NCBI GenBank assembly: GCA_903919165.1
Contig: CAIXHJ010000462.1
Span: 1-8,474 of the forward strand
Direction of reading: 5' to 3'
From: an uncultured Holophagaceae bacterium
Lineage (GTDB): Bacteria > Acidobacteriota > Holophagae > Holophagales > Holophagaceae
DNA: 8,474 bases
The position numbers and the translations under genes are program-made. Shown piece after piece: positions 5,643 to 8,474 of the stretch. Within the stretch, counting starts at the first letter, position 1. The number at the start of each line of letters is the position of its first letter. The notes under the pieces were generated by a model. That model had not been told where the DNA came from. It searched no databases and was given only the letters and a program-made list of their open reading frames with translations.

Positions 5643-5802
5643 GGACAACTGTGCAAGGAGAGTACACATTTAGGTCTCTTGATAGTTGATGCCACCATCC
5701 ACATTAGGTGAGTCATCGCCGCCCCGGTGGGGCTCCTTCTAACATCATCACGGCCGTGTCCGTGTCGAGGAGTCTCGAACCAACGAGAAGAAGGGCGGAG
5801 CC
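5643..5802 (+). promoter_or_regulatory. Upstream region of the malic enzyme gene
   Basis: No gene is seen in this gap. It contains a TTGATA hexamer (5679-5684), one base from the -35 consensus, with a poor CATTAG 17 bases later as a possible -10. CACATTTAGGT (about 5665-5675) and CACATTAGGT (about 5700-5709) form an imperfect direct repeat flanking that element. Downstream are two small hairpins: GCCCC/GGGGC (5721-5733, 3-base loop) and TCGAG/CTCGA (5765-5778, 4-base loop). The ribosome site is AAGGGCGGAG just before the ATG. Promoter placement is tentative. Confidence 0.3.
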
Positions 5803-7560
5803 ATGGAACGATACGGTCTGAGATTCGAGGTTGGGGGTACGACGCGACTCACGGTTCCCTACCGTGGCGCACGGCTCCTGAGGCATCCGATGTTCACCAA
5901 GGGGACGGCCTTCACCAAGGAGGAACGCGCTTCCATGGGGCTCGAGGGCCTGCTTCCCCACGCTGTTAGCACCATGGAGCAGCAATCCCAGCGGGTTTAC
6001 GCCAACATCATCCGGAAGAAGGACCCGCTTGAGAAGTACATCGGGCTCGCCGCGCTGCAGGACCGGAACGAGTACCTCTTCTACCGGGTGCTGATCGATC
6101 ACATCGAGGAGTTCCTGCCGATCGTCTACACCCCGACCGTGGGGCAGGCCTGTCAGGAGTTCAGCCACATCTTCCGGCGGGCCCGGGGGATCTGGATCAC
6201 ACCCGATCATCGGGGCCACATCAAGGATATCCTCGGGAACGCCCCCTTCGACGATGTGCGCCTGATCGTGGTCACGGACAATGAGCGGATTCTCGGTCTG
6301 GGCGACCAGGGCGCGGGCGGCATGGGCATTCCCATCGGGAAGCTGGCTCTCTACACCGCCGCGGCCGGGATCCCGCCCTGGCAGACGCTGCCCATCAGCC
6401 TGGACGTGGGCACGGACAACCAGGATCTGCTCAAGGATGAGCTCTACCTCGGCTGGCGTGCTCCTCGTCTGCGGGGGGCCGAATACGATTCACTGGTGGA
6501 TGAGTTCGTCCATGCGGTGATATCGCGCTTTCCCAAGGCCATCCTGCAGTGGGAGGATTTCAAGAAGGTCATGGCCTTCACCCTCCTGGACCGATACCGG
6601 AAGGTGCTCACGACTTTCAACGACGACATCGAGGGCACGGCCGCCATCGGCGTGGCGGGCATGATGGCCGGATCCAGGGCCACGGGAGTGCCCCTCAAGA
6701 ACCAGCGCATTGTCATCCTTGGAGCTGGCGCCGCAGGCGTCGGCATCGCCCGACTGTTGCGGGATGCCCTGCGCAGGGCCGGCCTCGAAGGGGAGGCCCT
6801 CACCACCGCCATCGCCAACCTCGACAGTCAAGGATTCCTTGTGGACGACACGCCGATCCAGGATGTCCACAAGCGTGCCTTCGCCTGGCCTGCCGCCCTC
6901 GCCGAGAAACACGGTCTGGGCAAGGGTCAGCGCCGGGATCTCTTCGCGGTGGTTCGCGCCCTCAAGCCGACCATGCTGATCGGAACTTCCGCTCATCCTG
7001 GGGTCTTCACGGAGGACATCATCCGCGAGATGGCCCGGCACACGGAGCGTCCCCTGGTGTTCCCGATGTCCAACCCCACGAGCAAGTCCGAGGCGACACC
7101 TGCGGATGTCCTGCGCTGGACCGATGGTCGTGCCTTGGTGGCCACGGGCAGCCCCTTCGATCCGGTCACCCTCCTGGGCCGGACCCATCTCATCGGACAG
7201 GGCAACAATTCCTTCATCTTCCCGGGAATGGGCCTGGGGCTCATGGTGTCCGAGGCCCGGGAAGTCCGGGATGGGCTGTTCGCGGCCGCCGCTCGGCGCC
7301 TGGCCGAGGAAGTCCATCCAGAGGATCTGGAGGCCGGGAGTCTCTTCCCGCCCACGGGCCAGATTCGGCGCGTCACCAAGGCAGTGGCGGAAGCCGTAGT
7401 CAAGGCCGCACAGGAGGAGGGTGTGGCGAACCGGGTGATCGCCGAAGCCGACATTCCCCGCGCCGTGGCAGATGCCATGTGGGATCCGGTCTACCTGCCC
7501 ATGGATTCGACCATCCTGGACCCCTCCGAGGTGGGGCACAGTCTGGTCAGGCATCTCTGA
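5803..7560 (+). CDS. maeA: NAD-dependent malic enzyme (malate dehydrogenase, decarboxylating)
   Basis: This 585-residue enzyme oxidatively decarboxylates malate to pyruvate and CO2, linking the TCA cycle to pyruvate and acetyl-CoA supply. Its length and motifs fit the large MaeA/SfcA type. VYTPTVG contains the catalytic Tyr (Y109) and GGMGIPIGKLALYTA the catalytic Lys (K180). The divalent-metal ligands lie in QWEDF (E251, D252) and TFNDDIEGTA (D274/D275). The Rossmann loop is GAGAAG (307-312). An Asp near residue 341 (ANLDSQG), at the end of the second strand, favours NAD over NADP; this is an inference. Other conserved blocks are LIGTSAHPGVFTEDIIREM, FPMSNPTSKSEATP and ALVATGSPF. The start ATG has AAGGGCGGAG in front. 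It is separated from asnA by a hairpin and about 200 bases, so it is probably its own unit. It converges on the formyltransferase gene with a 6-base gap. Confidence 0.95.
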   Translation: MERYGLRFEVGGTTRLTVPYRGARLLRHPMFTKGTAFTKEERASMGLEGLLPHAVSTMEQQSQRVYANIIRKKDPLEKYIGLAALQDRNEYLFYRVLIDHIEEFLPIVYTPTVGQACQEFSHIFRRARGIWITPDHRGHIKDILGNAPFDDVRLIVVTDNERILGLGDQGAGGMGIPIGKLALYTAAAGIPPWQTLPISLDVGTDNQDLLKDELYLGWRAPRLRGAEYDSLVDEFVHAVISRFPKAILQWEDFKKVMAFTLLDRYRKVLTTFNDDIEGTAAIGVAGMMAGSRATGVPLKNQRIVILGAGAAGVGIARLLRDALRRAGLEGEALTTAIANLDSQGFLVDDTPIQDVHKRAFAWPAALAEKHGLGKGQRRDLFAVVRALKPTMLIGTSAHPGVFTEDIIREMARHTERPLVFPMSNPTSKSEATPADVLRWTDGRALVATGSPFDPVTLLGRTHLIGQGNNSFIFPGMGLGLMVSEAREVRDGLFAAAARRLAEEVHPEDLEAGSLFPPTGQIRRVTKAVAEAVVKAAQEEGVANRVIAEADIPRAVADAMWDPVYLPMDSTILDPSEVGHSLVRHL

Positions 7561-7566
7561 TTTGAG

Positions 7567-8474
7567 TCAGTCCCCCGAGGCCGGAATGCCCAATTCCAGT
7601 AGCCAACGGGCGTGATCCGAGGGGCGCTCACTGCGGTGGGCGCCTCTTCGGAGCGCATGCAACCGCAGCGGGCCATCCGCGAATCCCAGCAGCACGCCTT
7701 CCCGGGTGATGCGAACCTGCCCGGGAGGGCAGGGCTCTGAGCTGGGCAAGGCCCAGGCCACTTTCACGCTCCCAATCGGTGTCTCCAGGAAGGCGTTCGG
7801 CCAAGGGTCCGCCACGGCGCGAATCTGGTTGAAGGCCTCCTGCGCACTCATGGAGAAAACCAGACGCGAGTCCGCAGGCTTGCGGCCGCCGAAGTAGGTG
7901 GAAGGGCCGAGGGTCTTCTGATCGATCCGCGGGATGGACCCGTCCACCAGGCCTGGGATGGCATCACGCACCAGGCCCCGTCCAGCCTGAGCTGCCTTAT
8001 CAGTCAGGCTCAGGGCGGTCTCGTCCCAGGCGATGGGCAGCCGGGCCTGGGCCACGATGTGTCCGTCATCGGGCTTGGGGGTCATGGCGTGAAGGGTGAT
8101 GCCAGTTTCCACCTCCCCTTTCACCAGGACCCAGTTGATGGGGGCCCGGCCGCGGAATTTAGGCAGCAGGCTTCCATGCAGATTGAAAGCACCGAGTCGC
8201 GGGATCTCCAAAAAGCGGCCCTGGATCATCTCCCGGAAATAAAAGCTGAAAAGAAAGTCGGGACGGTGGGCCTGGATGGCCTCAAACACCGCGTCCTCAT
8301 TGAAAACAGGTGCCATGTGCACGGGAATGCCCTGGGCCTGGGCGAGGGTGGCCGGAGGGGTGAACCACCCTTCGTCGGCTCCCGGGGGATAGGTGTACAG
8401 GGCGCGGATCTCGACCCCCGCCTCCAGCAGCCCCTCCAGGGCCGCGGTTCCCACGCTGGAATAGGCACAGACCA
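7567..8474 (-). CDS. ArnA-type formyltransferase (formyl-THF-dependent, Met-tRNA formyltransferase superfamily); N-terminus cut by window
   Basis: This is a stand-alone formyltransferase closely resembling the N-terminal half of E. coli ArnA, which transfers formyl from N10-formyl-tetrahydrofolate to the 4-amino group of UDP-L-Ara4N in lipid A modification. Numbering from the GTG at 8454, the catalytic set is N91 and H93 (FNLHGSLLPKFRGRAP) and D129 (KPDDGHIVAQ). The 36-residue His-Asp spacing equals that of ArnA H104/D140. FSFYFR, INWVLVKGEVETGITLHAM, FGGRKPADS and IRAVADPWP.AF also match. The ArnA dehydrogenase/decarboxylase half is absent: the protein stops after the C-terminal formyltransferase subdomain. 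The frame remains open to the right edge, reading VCAYSS before the GTG, which aligns with the ArnA N-terminus. The true start is therefore just outside, probably fewer than 10 residues away. Substrate could be UDP-Ara4N or another amino sugar. Confidence 0.88.
   Translation of the reverse strand, partial: VCAYSSVGTAALEGLLEAGVEIRALYTYPPGADEGWFTPPATLAQAQGIPVHMAPVFNEDAVFEAIQAHRPDFLFSFYFREMIQGRFLEIPRLGAFNLHGSLLPKFRGRAPINWVLVKGEVETGITLHAMTPKPDDGHIVAQARLPIAWDETALSLTDKAAQAGRGLVRDAIPGLVDGSIPRIDQKTLGPSTYFGGRKPADSRLVFSMSAQEAFNQIRAVADPWPNAFLETPIGSVKVAWALPSSEPCPPGQVRITREGVLLGFADGPLRLHALRRGAHRSERPSDHARWLLELGIPASGD

Noticed and set aside
6490..7565. Long open frames (338-354 codons) on both strands within the malic enzyme gene
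   Set aside because: The malic enzyme has complete catalytic and cofactor motifs; the alternatives are low-complexity Gly/Arg/His-rich shadows.

Overview
This window looks like ordinary chromosome from a high-GC, probably Gram-negative bacterium. Coding density is high, and GC-rich third positions create many long shadow frames. My best guess at lineage is an Acidobacteriota/Holophagae-type organism; that is an impression from the mix of proteins, and no rRNA or marker gene here can confirm it. I see no IS element, phage gene, CRISPR array, tRNA or rRNA.

Layout. (1) Positions 1-1583, plus strand: the 3' part of a crotonase-fold enoyl-CoA hydratase, closest by eye to methylglutaconyl-CoA hydratase (AUH/LiuC type). 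Its stop codon overlaps the start of a cation diffusion facilitator (CDF) metal transporter with a His-rich tail. (2) Positions 1627-4258, minus strand, read right to left: a FabH-like ketoacyl-ACP synthase III, a small exported PepSY-like protein with an intrinsic terminator, and an SPFH/band-7 protein ending in a SHOCT domain. (3) Positions 4259-4471: a divergent control region between the synthase and asnA. It contains hairpins that would cover the Shine-Dalgarno sequence of both genes. (4) Positions 4472-5599, plus: asnA, ammonia-dependent asparagine synthetase, followed by a strong GC hairpin. (5) Positions 5803-7560, plus: an NAD-type malic enzyme. (6) Positions 7567-8474, minus, running off the right edge: a stand-alone ArnA-type formyltransferase, convergent with the malic enzyme and only 6 bases from it.

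The genes do not form one pathway. They are housekeeping functions: acyl-CoA breakdown, acyl chain initiation, asparagine synthesis, malate decarboxylation, metal efflux, membrane-associated scaffolding and nucleotide-sugar or related N-formylation. I do not see a clear new multi-gene system. The most interesting signals are the asnA leader, where two mutually exclusive GC-rich pairings would hide or free the ribosome binding site; a CDF transporter with Glu in place of the usual His/Asp at its TM2 metal site; and an insertion of about 30 residues in the KAS III enzyme.
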